A stretch of 64,000 nucleotides of DNA from Streptomyces celluloflavus (GTDB lineage: Bacteria; Actinomycetota; Actinomycetes; Streptomycetales; Streptomycetaceae). Position numbers and translations under genes: made by a program. Below the pieces are notes generated by a model. That model saw only the letters and a list, made by a program, of their open reading frames with translations, searched no databases and was not told the DNA's origin. The stretch is from assembly GCA_000720995.1 (NCBI GenBank), contig JOEL01000002.1:372001-436000 (forward strand). Direction: 5' to 3'. Shown in pieces: positions 47,292 to 58,527 of the stretch; position 1 is the first letter of the stretch, and each line of letters opens with the position of its first letter.

Positions 47292-47387
47292 GCGGGCCTC
47301 CCGGGCCGAACGGGCTGCGACAGCGTCTTCCGGTGTTCCCCGGCGCTGTCCCTATTGTCGGATTCAGTGGTGCTTCCCCGGCACCGC

Positions 47388-50000
<2,613 letters not shown>

Positions 50001-50006
50001 TCAACA

Positions 50007-50029
50007 GCCCCTGCGGTGACGGCAGGGGC
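50007..50029. repeat. Hairpin upstream of the betaine operon
   Basis: GCCCCTGC (50007-50014) pairs perfectly with GCAGGGGC (50022-50029) around a 7-nt loop. It lies 17 bp before the remnant ORF's start and could be a leader hairpin in the minus-strand transcript or part of a terminator for nothing visible upstream. Confidence 0.45.
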
Positions 50030-50113
50030 GGGGGCGCCTGGAGCTGGCACGGATGCTGGTGAGGATGGCGCGGCGCGCTGTGCCGGGGCGTGTCGGACGG
50101 CGCTCCGCCGCAC

Positions 50114-50164
50114 CCGGTACGTACCGGATGCTGTTGCCTATGGCACATCGCGTTGCGCCATGGG
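50114..50164. promoter_or_regulatory. Candidate IclR/regulator binding region before the betaine operon
   Basis: CCGGTACGTACCGG (50114-50127) is a perfect 14-bp palindrome. Ten bp on, CCTATGGC (50137-50144) and GCCATGGG (50157-50164) form an 8-bp dyad with one mismatch across a 12-nt spacer. Both lie between the IclR-type gene and the operon it probably controls. Confidence 0.45.
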
Positions 50165-50220
50165 AGACATGCTGGAAGTCCATCAGGAATCCGTCAAGAG
50201 GGGAATTTCCTGACCGTGGA

Positions 50221-51027
50221 TCAGCCCGGGTGGCCCATCCGGCGGGAGAGTTCGGCGGCGGCCCCGACGGCCAGCCGGGCCAGCTCCGGAAGGCGTGCCC
50301 GCGCCATGCGGTAGGCGGGCCCGGAGACGCCGATCGCCCCGATCACCGCGCCGTCGTACGCCCGGACCGGCGCCGCGACCGCGTTCAGCCCGATCTCCAG
50401 CTCCTCGGCGGAGCAGGCGAACCCGTCCTCGGCGGCGGCGGTGAGCTGGGCGCGCAGCGCGGCCGGCGCGGTGAGGGTGTGCCCGGTGAACCGCGGCAGC
50501 TTCCGTGCCGCCAGACTCTCCTGCCGCTCCCGGGGCAGATGCGCCAGCAGCACCTTGCCGCTCGCGGTGGCGTGCAGCGGGGTGCGGCGGCCCAGCCAGT
50601 TGTACGCGGTCACCGCGGCGGCGCCCCTGGCCTGCATGATGTTCACCGCCGCATCGCCGTCCAGCACCGCGATGTTGGCGGTCTCCCCGGTGTCGTCGGC
50701 GAGCGCCCGGCACACCGGCTGGCCCTCCTGCGAGATGTCCAGCCGGATCGCGGCGGCGCCCGCCAGCCGCAGCACCCCGGCGCCCAGGAAGTACTTCCCG
50801 CGCTCCTTCTCCTGCTCCACCAGCCCGCGTGTCTCCAGCACACCCAGGATCCGGAACGCGGTCGATTTGTGGACGCCCAGCTCCTCGGAGATCTCGGTCA
50901 CCCCGGCCTCGCTCGTCCGGGCCAGGATCTCCAGCACGCTCACCGCGCGGTCCACGGACTGAACGGATCCCGCCGCGCCGCGCCGCTCCTCGGACCGTTC
51001 CCCGGCCGCATCGGTCGTGTTCGACAT
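50221..51027 (-). CDS. IclR-family transcriptional regulator (betaine cluster)
   Basis: 268 residues. The N-terminal winged helix is SVQSVDRAVSVLEILARTSEAGVTEISEELGVHKSTAFRILGVLETRGLVEQ (in pieces); the IclR effector domain follows with TANIAVLDGDAAVNIMQ, PLHATASGKVLLAHLP and GFACSAEELEIGLNAVAAPVRAYDGAVIGAIGVSGP. The ATG at 51027 is used; an in-frame GTG at 51045 would add 6 residues. It is divergent from the Rieske ferredoxin gene and upstream of the betaine operon, with palindromes on both sides, so it is the likely local regulator. The effector is probably a betaine-pathway intermediate. Confidence 0.9.
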   Translation of the reverse strand: MSNTTDAAGERSEERRGAAGSVQSVDRAVSVLEILARTSEAGVTEISEELGVHKSTAFRILGVLETRGLVEQEKERGKYFLGAGVLRLAGAAAIRLDISQEGQPVCRALADDTGETANIAVLDGDAAVNIMQARGAAAVTAYNWLGRRTPLHATASGKVLLAHLPRERQESLAARKLPRFTGHTLTAPAALRAQLTAAAEDGFACSAEELEIGLNAVAAPVRAYDGAVIGAIGVSGPAYRMARARLPELARLAVGAAAELSRRMGHPG

Positions 51028-51125
51028 CGGTCTCCGCGTCTCCACCCGGTGGCCCCGCGGGGCGCGTCCGACGGCAGCTCTGCGGGAAGCCCTTGACGGC
51101 CCGCTCCCCGGCTTGGATTCTGTTG

Positions 51126-51146
51126 CGCATCGCGCTCCGCGATGCG
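51126..51146. promoter_or_regulatory. Palindrome between iclR and ferredoxin genes
   Basis: CGCATCGCG-CTC-CGCGATGCG is a perfect 9-bp inverted repeat, with a further imperfect TTCTG...CAGAA dyad outside it. It lies in the 162-bp divergent region and is a candidate operator for the IclR protein. Confidence 0.55.
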
Positions 51147-51189
51147 TTATTCAGAACGCCATGATACCGATCAGCGCGAGGGGGGCCAG

Positions 51190-51519
51190 ATGATTCCCGT
51201 CTGCCGCATCGAGGACCTGCCCGAAGGCGAGTCCGTACGGATCGAGATCGACGACACCACACCCGCCATCGCCGTCTTCCACACCGAGACCGGCCTCTAC
51301 GCCCTCGACGACACCTGCAGCCACCAGGACGCCTCGCTCTCCGACGGCTGGGCCGAGGGCTGCCACGTCGAATGCCCGCTGCACGCCGCCCGGTTCGACC
51401 TGCGCACCGGCGTCCCCGCCGGGCCGCCCGCCCGCCGGCCCGTGCGCACCCACGAGGTCAGCGTCCTGGACGGCGTGATCCATATCCGGCTCGCGGTGTC
51501 CGAGGAGTCCATGGCGTGA
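51190..51519 (+). CDS. Rieske [2Fe-2S] ferredoxin
   Basis: 109 residues with the ferredoxin-type Rieske motif CSHQDASLSDG (C43, H45) and CPLHAARFDL (C62, H65). This soluble class passes electrons to ring-hydroxylating or demethylating Rieske oxygenases. Divergent placement from the IclR gene and proximity to the Rieske oxygenase suggest it is the electron donor for the betaine monooxygenase. A ferredoxin reductase would have to come from elsewhere, since none is in the window. The ATG at 51190 has GGGGGGCC nearby. Confidence 0.9.
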   Translation: MIPVCRIEDLPEGESVRIEIDDTTPAIAVFHTETGLYALDDTCSHQDASLSDGWAEGCHVECPLHAARFDLRTGVPAGPPARRPVRTHEVSVLDGVIHIRLAVSEESMA

Positions 51520-51597
51520 GCCCGGTCCGGCCGGGCGCCGCGCCCACCCGCGCGTGACGGCACACCGGCCCCCGACGGCACACCGGCCGCCGCCCGT

Positions 51598-52014
51598 TCA
51601 CGCCGCCGCGCGGTCCGCCCGCGCGGAGCCGTCCCGGGCCTCCCGCCGCCGCTGCCGGCGCGCCCGCCGCCGCTCCCGGCGCAACTCCCGGGCCGTACTG
51701 CTCGGCTGGGACCACACGCCGTTGCGCTGCACCCACACCTGCCGGGTCACCCAGACGTCCAGCACCCCCCAGGTGGCGACCACGGTGCTGGCGACCGTGC
51801 TGATCACCGCGGGGAAGGCGAGCCAGGATCCCGTCACGGTGCTCAGGAACGCCACCATGGCCTGGATCAGGGTGACCGCCACGATGATCACGGCGCGCAC
51901 CGCGGCCGTGCGCACCGGATCCGGCATCCGCCACCGGGTCGCCGGCTCCTCCTGCCACAGGGCACGCCTGCCGGTGTCCATGAACGCGTCACACTCCCCG
52001 CACTCTCCGCGCAT
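51598..52014 (-). CDS. Small membrane protein of unknown function
   Basis: 138 residues. A short polar N-terminus with CGEC precedes two transmembrane segments (AVRAVIIVAVTLIQAMVAFLS and SWLAFPAVISTVASTVVATWGVL). The cytoplasmic tail is strongly basic (ARELRRERRRARRQRRREARDG). No family is recognised. The ATG at 52014 is chosen for its GAGGAG box 7 nt upstream. It is divergent from the conservon with a 341-bp region between. Confidence 0.65.
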   Translation of the reverse strand: MRGECGECDAFMDTGRRALWQEEPATRWRMPDPVRTAAVRAVIIVAVTLIQAMVAFLSTVTGSWLAFPAVISTVASTVVATWGVLDVWVTRQVWVQRNGVWSQPSSTARELRRERRRARRQRRREARDGSARADRAAA

Positions 52015-52355
52015 GTCCGACTCCTCGGTGGCTGCCCGGATTTCACCGGGTACTGCCCGTGTCGCCGCACCTCGTCCACCCTCATCGTCACGCACCCCGG
52101 AGCCACCGGATCACCCGGGGTAGCAGAATTCCGGCCAACCGGCGCGGCGGGGCACCGGAGACGGGAGCGGCGTCCGGGGCCGTAAACACGGGTGGGTTGT
52201 CCGGGAATCGACGGACAACTCATGACCGCCCCGCCCCGAACCCCGCGCCACGGCGTCCGGAAGAGCCTTCGGCCCGGTCACCCGACAGTAGTAGGCTCGC
52301 GCCGTTTGCTGACGGAACACCGCCCCCGTGCGCCGGGGTTGACGTGGGGGAGGCC
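52015..52355. other. Regulatory region upstream of the conservon (341 bp)
   Basis: No gene. GTTGTCCG (52196-52203) and CGGACAAC (52212-52219) form a perfect 8-bp dyad with an 8-nt centre. A TAGGCT box at 52293-52298 is a plausible -10 for the cvnA transcript, though no good -35 is seen 17 nt upstream. Confidence 0.4.
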
Positions 52356-55133
52356 ATGCGCTTTCGCGGGAAGTCGATCCGCCGGAAGATCGTGGCGCTG
52401 CTGCTCGTGCCGCTGGTGTCCCTGACCGCCATGTGGGCGTTCGCGACCTACCTCACCGGCCGCGAGGCCAACCAGCTGCTGGACGTCGGCAACGTCGTAC
52501 GGAAACTGGGGTACCCGGCCGAGGACGTCGTCCAGGCCCTCCAGAACGAACGCCGGCAGAGCCTGCTCTACCTCGCGGACCGCCGCGGCGCCGACGCGCT
52601 CACCGAACTGCGCCAGCGGGACCGGGCCACCGACGAGGCCGCCGCCCGGCTGCGCGCCAACGCCCGGAACCCCGGCGTACGCGAGGACCTCACCGCCGGC
52701 GCGGGCGCCCGGATGCGCGACGTCATCAAGGGACTGGACGGCCTGCCCGCCCTGCGCACCGAGGTCGAGGGCAACACCCTCACCCGCGAGGAGGCCATGG
52801 AGGCGTACGACAGCCTGGTCGACCCGCACTACGACTTCCTCGCCGCCCTCCACGCCCTGGCGGACGTGGAGATGGACAAAGAGGGCCGCGCGCTGGTCAC
52901 CCTCACCCGCGCCCGCGAGGCGTTCGCCCGCGAGGACGCCCTGCTGTCCGCGGTCCTGACCTCCGGCAGCATGAGCACCCGCGATCTGCGGGCGTTCACC
53001 GAGCGGATCGCCGAACGCCGTGTCCTGTACGCCACCGGTCTGGCGGCCCTGCCCGCCGCGGAGCGCACCGCCTACGACGACTACTGGCGTACCGCCACGG
53101 CCCGCGCGCTGACCTCCTTCGAGGACGCCGTGATCGCCGCCGGTGCGCGGGACGCACCGCACGCCGTCAACACCGAACGCTGGCAATCCACCGCGGACAC
53201 GGTGCTCGGCGACCTCCAGCAGCTGGGCAAGGACGCCGGCGACCGCTACCAGGAGCGCGTCGCACCGGTCGCGCGGGCCGTCGTGATCAAGGCCGGTATC
53301 GCCGGTGTCCTCGGTTTCGTCGCCCTGCTGGTGTCCGTCATCGTCTCCCTGCGCATCGGCCGCCGGCACGTCAAGGACCTGACCCGGCTGCGCAAGGACG
53401 CGCACGAGGTCTCCGGCGTCCGGCTGCCCAGCGTCATGCGCCGGCTGGCGGCCGGCGAGCGGGTCGACGTGGCGGCCGAGGCGCCCCGGCTGGACTTCGG
53501 CCACGACGAGACGGGCCAGGTCGGCCAGGCGCTCAACACCCTCCAGCGGGCCGCCGTCGAGGCGGCCGTCAAACAGGCGGACATGCGCCGCGGCGTCTCC
53601 GAGGTGTTCGTCAACCTCGCCCGCCGCAGCCAGGTCCTGCTGCACCGTCAGCTGACCCTCCTGGACGCCATGGAGCGGCGCACCGAGAACACCGACGAAC
53701 TCGCCGACCTCTTCCGCCTCGACCACCTGACCACCCGGATGCGCCGGCACGCGGAGGGCCTGGTCATCCTCTCCGGCGCGGCCCCCTCCCGGCAGTGGCG
53801 CAAACCCGTCCAGCTGATGGACGTGGTACGGGCCGCCGTCGCCGAGGTGGAGGACTACGCGCGCATCGAGGTGCGCCGGCTGCCGCGGCTCGCGGTGGAC
53901 GGGCCCGCCGTCTCGGACCTCACCCATCTGATCGCCGAACTCGTGGAGAACGCCACCGTCTTCTCACCGCCGCACACCGCCGTCCAGGTACGCGGTGAGC
54001 GGGTCCCCAACGGCTTCACCCTGGAGATCCACGACCGCGGTCTGGGAATGGCCCCCGACCTGCTGCTGGACGCCAACCTCCGGCTCGCCGAGACCCCGGA
54101 GTTCGAGCTGTCCGACACCGACCGGCTCGGCCTGTTCGTGGTCAGCCGGCTCGCCCGGCGGCAGGGCGTACGGGTCTCGCTCCAGCCCTCGCCGTACGGC
54201 GGCACCACCGCCGTGGTCCTCATCCCCGGCACCATCCTGACCGAGACCGCCGAGGACGGCCGCGACGACACCGGCGCGGCGGCCCTGGACGGCGCGGCGA
54301 ACGGCGCACCGGAGGAGGCCGTGGACCGGCTGGCCGTCCTCGCGCAGATACCGGTCCCGCTGGCGGAGCGCGCGGGCCGCACCCTGGCCGCGCTCGACGA
54401 ACCGGCCGGACGGGAGGCGCCCCGCGCCGACGCGGCCGGCCGCCCCCGCGGCCGGAACCACGCCCGGGGCCGCGGCCGCCGGGGCCCGGCCGCCGCGCCG
54501 ACCGGCCCCACGCCCTCACCCGCCGCCCCCGCGGGCACCGCCCCGCCCCCGGCCGCCGAACAGCACCGGCAGAGCCGGGACCAGGCGCCGGGCGGCGGCC
54601 CCGCGCCGCTGCCGCGCCGCCGGCGCCCGCCGGTCCTGGTCGCCGACCACGGCAGACCTCTCGACGCCCGCGACGACGGTGGCGAACCACCCGCCGAGCG
54701 CCCCGGCCCGGACCGCGTCGGACGGCACACCGGGCACGGAGCGCGGCCCTCCGGCGACGGCACATCTGAGCCGGTGGACGGCGTACCCGTCACACCACCG
54801 CCCCCGGCCTCCGGCGGACTGCCCCGCCGGGTCCGGCAGGCCAGCCTTGCACCGCAGCTCAAGACCGACCCGGTCCGGCAGCAGGCGGCGGACGACGACG
54901 ACCGCGACGCGGACGCCGTCCGCGCCCGGATGGCCGCGCTCCAGCGCGGCTGGCAGCGCGGCCGCCGCGACAACGGCGAGGCCCCGGACGGCGGGGGAGC
55001 CGGCACCGCACCGGACGGCGGCCCCGCGGAGACCGCCGCCCACCGCACGGACACCACCCGCGACGCAGCCGCGCGCCGCGGCGACGGGGGCACCACCGCA
55101 CCAGGAACGACATCGGGAGGAGACGGTCCATGA
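52356..55133 (+). CDS. cvnA: Conservon sensor kinase-like protein CvnA
   Basis: 925 residues. TM1 (KIVALLLVPLVSLTAMWAFATYLT, ~10-33) and TM2 (IKAGIAGVLGFVALLVSVIVSL, ~308-329) bracket an extracytoplasmic nitrate/nitrite-sensor-type helical domain. A HAMP-like linker, a phosphoacceptor-like region (FVNLARRSQVLLHRQLTLLDAMERR) and a HATPase (LIAELVENATVFSPPHTAV, HDRGLGMAPDLL, LGLFVVSRLARRQGVRVSL) follow. The last ~280 residues are disordered and Pro/Ala/Arg-rich. CvnA proteins form GPCR-like membrane complexes with CvnB, C and D controlling development or antibiotics. SD GGGGGAGG precedes the ATG; the stop overlaps cvnB by 4 bp. Confidence 0.92.
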   Translation: MRFRGKSIRRKIVALLLVPLVSLTAMWAFATYLTGREANQLLDVGNVVRKLGYPAEDVVQALQNERRQSLLYLADRRGADALTELRQRDRATDEAAARLRANARNPGVREDLTAGAGARMRDVIKGLDGLPALRTEVEGNTLTREEAMEAYDSLVDPHYDFLAALHALADVEMDKEGRALVTLTRAREAFAREDALLSAVLTSGSMSTRDLRAFTERIAERRVLYATGLAALPAAERTAYDDYWRTATARALTSFEDAVIAAGARDAPHAVNTERWQSTADTVLGDLQQLGKDAGDRYQERVAPVARAVVIKAGIAGVLGFVALLVSVIVSLRIGRRHVKDLTRLRKDAHEVSGVRLPSVMRRLAAGERVDVAAEAPRLDFGHDETGQVGQALNTLQRAAVEAAVKQADMRRGVSEVFVNLARRSQVLLHRQLTLLDAMERRTENTDELADLFRLDHLTTRMRRHAEGLVILSGAAPSRQWRKPVQLMDVVRAAVAEVEDYARIEVRRLPRLAVDGPAVSDLTHLIAELVENATVFSPPHTAVQVRGERVPNGFTLEIHDRGLGMAPDLLLDANLRLAETPEFELSDTDRLGLFVVSRLARRQGVRVSLQPSPYGGTTAVVLIPGTILTETAEDGRDDTGAAALDGAANGAPEEAVDRLAVLAQIPVPLAERAGRTLAALDEPAGREAPRADAAGRPRGRNHARGRGRRGPAAAPTGPTPSPAAPAGTAPPPAAEQHRQSRDQAPGGGPAPLPRRRRPPVLVADHGRPLDARDDGGEPPAERPGPDRVGRHTGHGARPSGDGTSEPVDGVPVTPPPPASGGLPRRVRQASLAPQLKTDPVRQQAADDDDRDADAVRARMAALQRGWQRGRRDNGEAPDGGGAGTAPDGGPAETAAHRTDTTRDAAARRGDGGTTAPGTTSGGDGP

Positions 55134-55570
55134 CCGCACCGAAGGCAGCAGCTTCCACCGCACCGGACGCGTCGCAGGGAACGGGCGAGCTCAACTGGCT
55201 CCTCGACGAACTGGTCGAGCGGGTCGGCAGCATCCGCAAGGCACTCGTCCTGTCCAGCGACGGGCTGGCCACCGGCGCATCCAAGGACCTGACCCGCGAG
55301 GACGGTGAGCATCTGGCAGCGGTGGCCTCCGGCTTCCACAGTCTGGCCAAGGGCGTCGGCCGGCACTTCGACGCGGGCCGGGTCCGGCAGACCCTGGTCG
55401 AACTGGACGACGCGTTCCTGTTCGTCAGCGCGGCCGGCGACGGCAGCTGTCTGGCCGTCCTCGCCGACGCCGACTCCGATGTCGGGCTGATCGCCTACGA
55501 GATGACCCTGCTCGTCAAACGCGTCGGCGCACACCTGGTCACCGCGCCCCGGTCCGGGCTGACCACCTGA
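55130..55570 (+). CDS. cvnB: Roadblock/LC7 domain protein CvnB
   Basis: 146 residues: a roadblock/LC7 (MglB-like) fold with LNWLLDELVERVGSIRKALVLSSDGLATGASKDL and HLAAVASGFHSLAKGVGRHF. CvnB acts as the GTPase-activating or scaffold partner of the Ras-like CvnD in conservons. The start overlaps cvnA by 4 bp (ATGA), and cvnC begins 19 nt after its stop. Confidence 0.93.
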   Translation: MTAPKAAASTAPDASQGTGELNWLLDELVERVGSIRKALVLSSDGLATGASKDLTREDGEHLAAVASGFHSLAKGVGRHFDAGRVRQTLVELDDAFLFVSAAGDGSCLAVLADADSDVGLIAYEMTLLVKRVGAHLVTAPRSGLTT

Positions 55571-55589
55571 GGGCGCCGACGGTGACGCC

Positions 55590-56012
55590 ATGAGGGACCA
55601 GGAGGGGCGGGCCGGGCGGGCCGGTCCGGACCGTGCGGCGGCCCGCTGGTTCGACGACGACGCGGGCCCGGTCGTCCGCCCGTACGCCATGACCCGCGGG
55701 CGCACCCGCACGGCCGCGGAAGGACGCCTGGACCTCATCGCGCTGGTGATCGCGGAGACCCGCGCGGACGAGACGGTCGCCGACCAGACGCTCTCGCCCG
55801 AGCATGTGGACATCGTCGGGCGCTGCCGCCGGACACCGCTGTCGGTCGCCGAGCTGGCGGCCGGCCTCGATCTGCCGGTCGGCGTCGTACGGGTGCTCAT
55901 CGGCGATCTCCTGGACGCGGGACTGGTGCACGTCAGCCGCCCCGTACCGCCGGCCGAGCTGCCGGACGAGCAGATCCTGCGCGAGGTGATCGACGGTCTG
56001 CGCGCGCTGTGA
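55590..56012 (+). CDS. cvnC: DUF742 winged-helix protein CvnC
   Basis: 140 residues of the DUF742 family: WFDDDAGPVVRPYAMTRGRTRT at the start, LSPEHVDIVGRCRRTPLSVAELAAGLDLPVGVVRVLIGDLLDAGLVHV forming a winged helix, and the typical end ILREVIDGLRAL. In canonical conservons the cvnD GTPase gene overlaps or directly follows this gene; here an alpha/beta hydrolase begins 85 nt later instead. Confidence 0.93.
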   Translation: MRDQEGRAGRAGPDRAAARWFDDDAGPVVRPYAMTRGRTRTAAEGRLDLIALVIAETRADETVADQTLSPEHVDIVGRCRRTPLSVAELAAGLDLPVGVVRVLIGDLLDAGLVHVSRPVPPAELPDEQILREVIDGLRAL

Positions 56013-56097
56013 CACGGTGCTCGCGCACCGACGCCCATCCGACGGTCCGTCCGTACGGTTCGCGCCGCGCGGCGGCCGAAGAGAAGAGAGCACCGCC

Positions 56098-56967
56098 ATG
56101 TCCCCGGACACCACCCCGGCCCCCTTCGAGCAGCTGACGATCGAGGCCGGCCCGTACACCTACGACGCCCTGGCGGCCGGGCCCGCCGACGGCGAGTTCG
56201 TCCTGCTGCTGCACGGCTGGCCCGAGTTCGCCGACTCCTGGAGCGCCGTGCTCACCGCTCTGGGCGCGGCCGGCTACCGCGCCGTCGCGGTCGACCAGCG
56301 CGGCTACTCCCCGCGGGCCCGCCCGCCGCGGACCGCCGACTACGCCGTGCCCGAACTCGTCGCCGACGCCCTCGCGTTCGCCGCTTCCCAGGGCGCCGGC
56401 CGGTTCCACCTCGTCGCCCACGACTGGGGCGGCATGGTCGCCTGGGCGCTGGCCGCCGCCCACCCCGAGCGGCTGAGGTCGCTGACCGTACTGGCCACCC
56501 CGCACCCCGAGGCCCTCAGCCGCGCGGCGGCCCAGGACCCGGACCAGCACCACCGGCTGGACTATGTGCGCTTCTTCCGCCAGGCGGACGGCGCCGCCGA
56601 GCGCGCCCTGCTGGCCGACGGCGCGGCCCGGCTGCGCGCCGCGTACGGCGGCAGGGTCGCCGAGGAGCTGGTGGCGGCCAACGTCCGCAGGCTCACCGAG
56701 CCGGGCGCGCTGACCGCCACCCTGAACTGGTACCGGGCGCCCCGCGAGGCCGTCTCGGTCCCCGCGGGCCGGATCGCCGTCCCCACCCTGTTCCTGTGGG
56801 GCAGCGAGGACGTCGCCCTGGGACGTGTCGCGGCCGAATCGACGGGGGAGTGGGTCGACGGCCCGTACCGCTTCGAGGCGCTGGCGGGGGCGAGCCACTG
56901 GCTGCCCGAAGAGGTCCCCGACGCGCTCGTACCCCGGATCCTGCACCACCTCGGCCGGTACACCTGA
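56098..56967 (+). CDS. Alpha/beta hydrolase, epoxide-hydrolase-like
   Basis: 289 residues. HGWPEFADSW is the oxyanion-hole HGxP motif of epoxide hydrolases, AHDWGGMVAWALA carries an aspartate nucleophile rather than serine, and the base is His in LAGASHWLPEE. Members open epoxides or act on related esters or dehalogenate. The catalytic acid lies in LWGSEDVALG. It is inserted between cvnC and cvnD on the same strand, followed 62 bp later by a damaged TetR gene that probably once regulated it. The substrate is unknown. Confidence 0.9.
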   Translation: MSPDTTPAPFEQLTIEAGPYTYDALAAGPADGEFVLLLHGWPEFADSWSAVLTALGAAGYRAVAVDQRGYSPRARPPRTADYAVPELVADALAFAASQGAGRFHLVAHDWGGMVAWALAAAHPERLRSLTVLATPHPEALSRAAAQDPDQHHRLDYVRFFRQADGAAERALLADGAARLRAAYGGRVAEELVAANVRRLTEPGALTATLNWYRAPREAVSVPAGRIAVPTLFLWGSEDVALGRVAAESTGEWVDGPYRFEALAGASHWLPEEVPDALVPRILHHLGRYT

Positions 56968-57029
56968 CCGCGGTCGCGGGAGGGGACGATCCCCGTCCGG
57001 CCCGGCCCGCGCCGCCGTACACTGCGGAC

Positions 57030-57631
57030 ATGTCCGGCAAGCGCGCCACCCGTCTCACCCCCGACCAGCGCCGGGAACAGCTGGTCGAGATCGGCCGGGA
57101 GATGCTCGCCGGCCGTTCCCTGGACGCGCTCTCCACCGACGAGGTCGCCCGGCGGGCCGGTATCTCGCGCGGACTGCTCTTCCACTACTTCGACTCCAAA
57201 CACGACTTCTACCGCGCCGTGGTCCGCGCGGAGTGCGACCGCCTGACGGCCGCCACCGAACCGGACGCCTCGCTCGGCCCCGTCGAATGGCTGCGCTCCT
57301 TCATCGCGGGCTTCGTCGGCTACGTCCTGGAGCACCGGCAGGCGTACCGCGCGCTGGTCCGGGGCGCGGCGGGCAGCCATCCGGTGGTGGCCGACATCGT
57401 CGGCGAGACCCGCCGGACGCTCGCCGGGCGGGTGTGCGAGGGACGGCGGCGGCTGGGCCTGCCGGACGTCCCCCGGCTGGAGCTGGCCTCGGGCGCCTGG
57501 ATGGCGTTCGCCGAAGAGGCGGTCGCCCGGCGGACGCGGACGCGCGGGAGGAGATCTGCGCGTTCGTGGAAGCCGGCTTCGTCGGCCTCCTGGGGCTGCT
57601 GGACCGGCCCACTGCGCTCACCCCACGCTGA
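57030..57631 (+). pseudogene. TetR-family regulator disrupted by a frameshift
   Basis: The ATG at 57030 lies 6 nt after TACACT (leaderless-type promoter). The DNA-binding part is intact: RREQLVEIGREMLAGRSLDALSTDEVARRAGISRGLLFHYFDSKHDFY (in pieces). Near 57528-57530 the frame switches: the original frame reads EEAVARRTRTRGRRSARSW and runs to 57767, while the -1 frame gives the expected ADADAREEICAFVEAGFVGLLGLL and stops at 57631. So one nucleotide (or 3n+1) is missing in a CGGACG-CGGACG repeat. It may be a real mutation or a sequencing slip. If real, the protein has a foreign C-terminus of ~80 residues replacing the last effector-domain helices. Confidence 0.7.
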
Positions 57632-57843
57632 GCGGTGCCCGCCAACCAGCCCTTCCCGCAGACCATTTGGGGAAATTACGGGACTCCGCGGGCACCGTTC
57701 CCGGCCATGGCCCGTCTCGAGTGGGCTCACCGGCGGGCACGTTGTACCGTTCCCTTCCGGCCGCTGACGCCGGACGCTCGCCGTCCCCCGGGGACCCTGC
57801 GCGAGTTCACCCTCTGTACCCGGCAATCCTGGAGACGATTCCC

Positions 57844-58455
57844 ATGGCCTTCGGGCGTTCGGAACGCCGCAGCCGGCCCGCCACCGCGGACCCGATGACG
57901 CTCAAGATCCTGGTCGCGGGCGGGTTCGGCGTCGGTAAGACCACCCTGGTGGGCGCGGTCAGCGAGATCAAACCGCTGCGCACCGAGGAGCGGCTGACCG
58001 AAGCCGGCCGGCCGGTCGACGACCTCGACGGGGTGACCGGCAAGTCCACCACCACCGTCGCGATGGACTTCGGCCGGATCACCCTCAGCGAGCGGCTGAC
58101 GCTCTACCTGTTCGGCACCCCCGGTCAGGAACGCTTCTGGTTCCTCTGGGACGAGCTGGCGCTTGGCGCGCTGGGCGCCGTGGTGCTCGCCGACACCCGG
58201 CGGCTGGCGGACAGCTTCGCCGCCATCGACTACTTCGAGCGCCGCGGCCTGCCCTTCACCGTCGCCGTCAACTGCTTCGACGGCGCCGACCGCTACGCCG
58301 TGGAGACCGTCCAGGACGCCCTGGACCTCGACCCGGAGGTACCGGTGATGCTGTGCGACGCACGGCACAAGGACTCCGCCCGGGACGTGCTGATCGCCGT
58401 CGTCCAGCACGCGATGCGCCTCGGCGCCCGGCGGCGCGAGCCCGCGCTTCCCTGA
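57844..58455 (+). CDS. cvnD: Conservon Ras-like GTPase CvnD
   Basis: 203 residues with the G-domain motifs VAGGFGVGKTTLVGAVSE (G1), STTTVAMDFGRI (G2 region), LYLFGTPGQERFWFLWDEL (G3) and VAVNCFDGADRY (G4, NxxD). It is the GTP-binding output of the conservon. It starts 1.83 kb after cvnC, separated by a hydrolase and a frameshifted TetR gene, unlike the overlapping arrangement usual for conservons. TACCGT at 57745-57750 could be its own -10 box. A 13-bp-stem terminator follows. Confidence 0.93.
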   Translation: MAFGRSERRSRPATADPMTLKILVAGGFGVGKTTLVGAVSEIKPLRTEERLTEAGRPVDDLDGVTGKSTTTVAMDFGRITLSERLTLYLFGTPGQERFWFLWDELALGALGAVVLADTRRLADSFAAIDYFERRGLPFTVAVNCFDGADRYAVETVQDALDLDPEVPVMLCDARHKDSARDVLIAVVQHAMRLGARRREPALP

Positions 58456-58470
58456 CGGGGCGCGGAGGTA

Positions 58471-58505
58471 CGGCCCGCACCCCGCACCGTCAGGGGTGCG
58501 GGCCG
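58471..58505. terminator. Bidirectional terminator between cvnD and thiolase genes
   Basis: CGGCCCGCACCCC (58471-58483) pairs perfectly with GGGGTGCGGGCCG (58493-58505) around a 9-nt loop. It separates convergent genes. Confidence 0.85.
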
Positions 58506-58527
58506 CACGCCCGGCGCGTCCCCGGTC

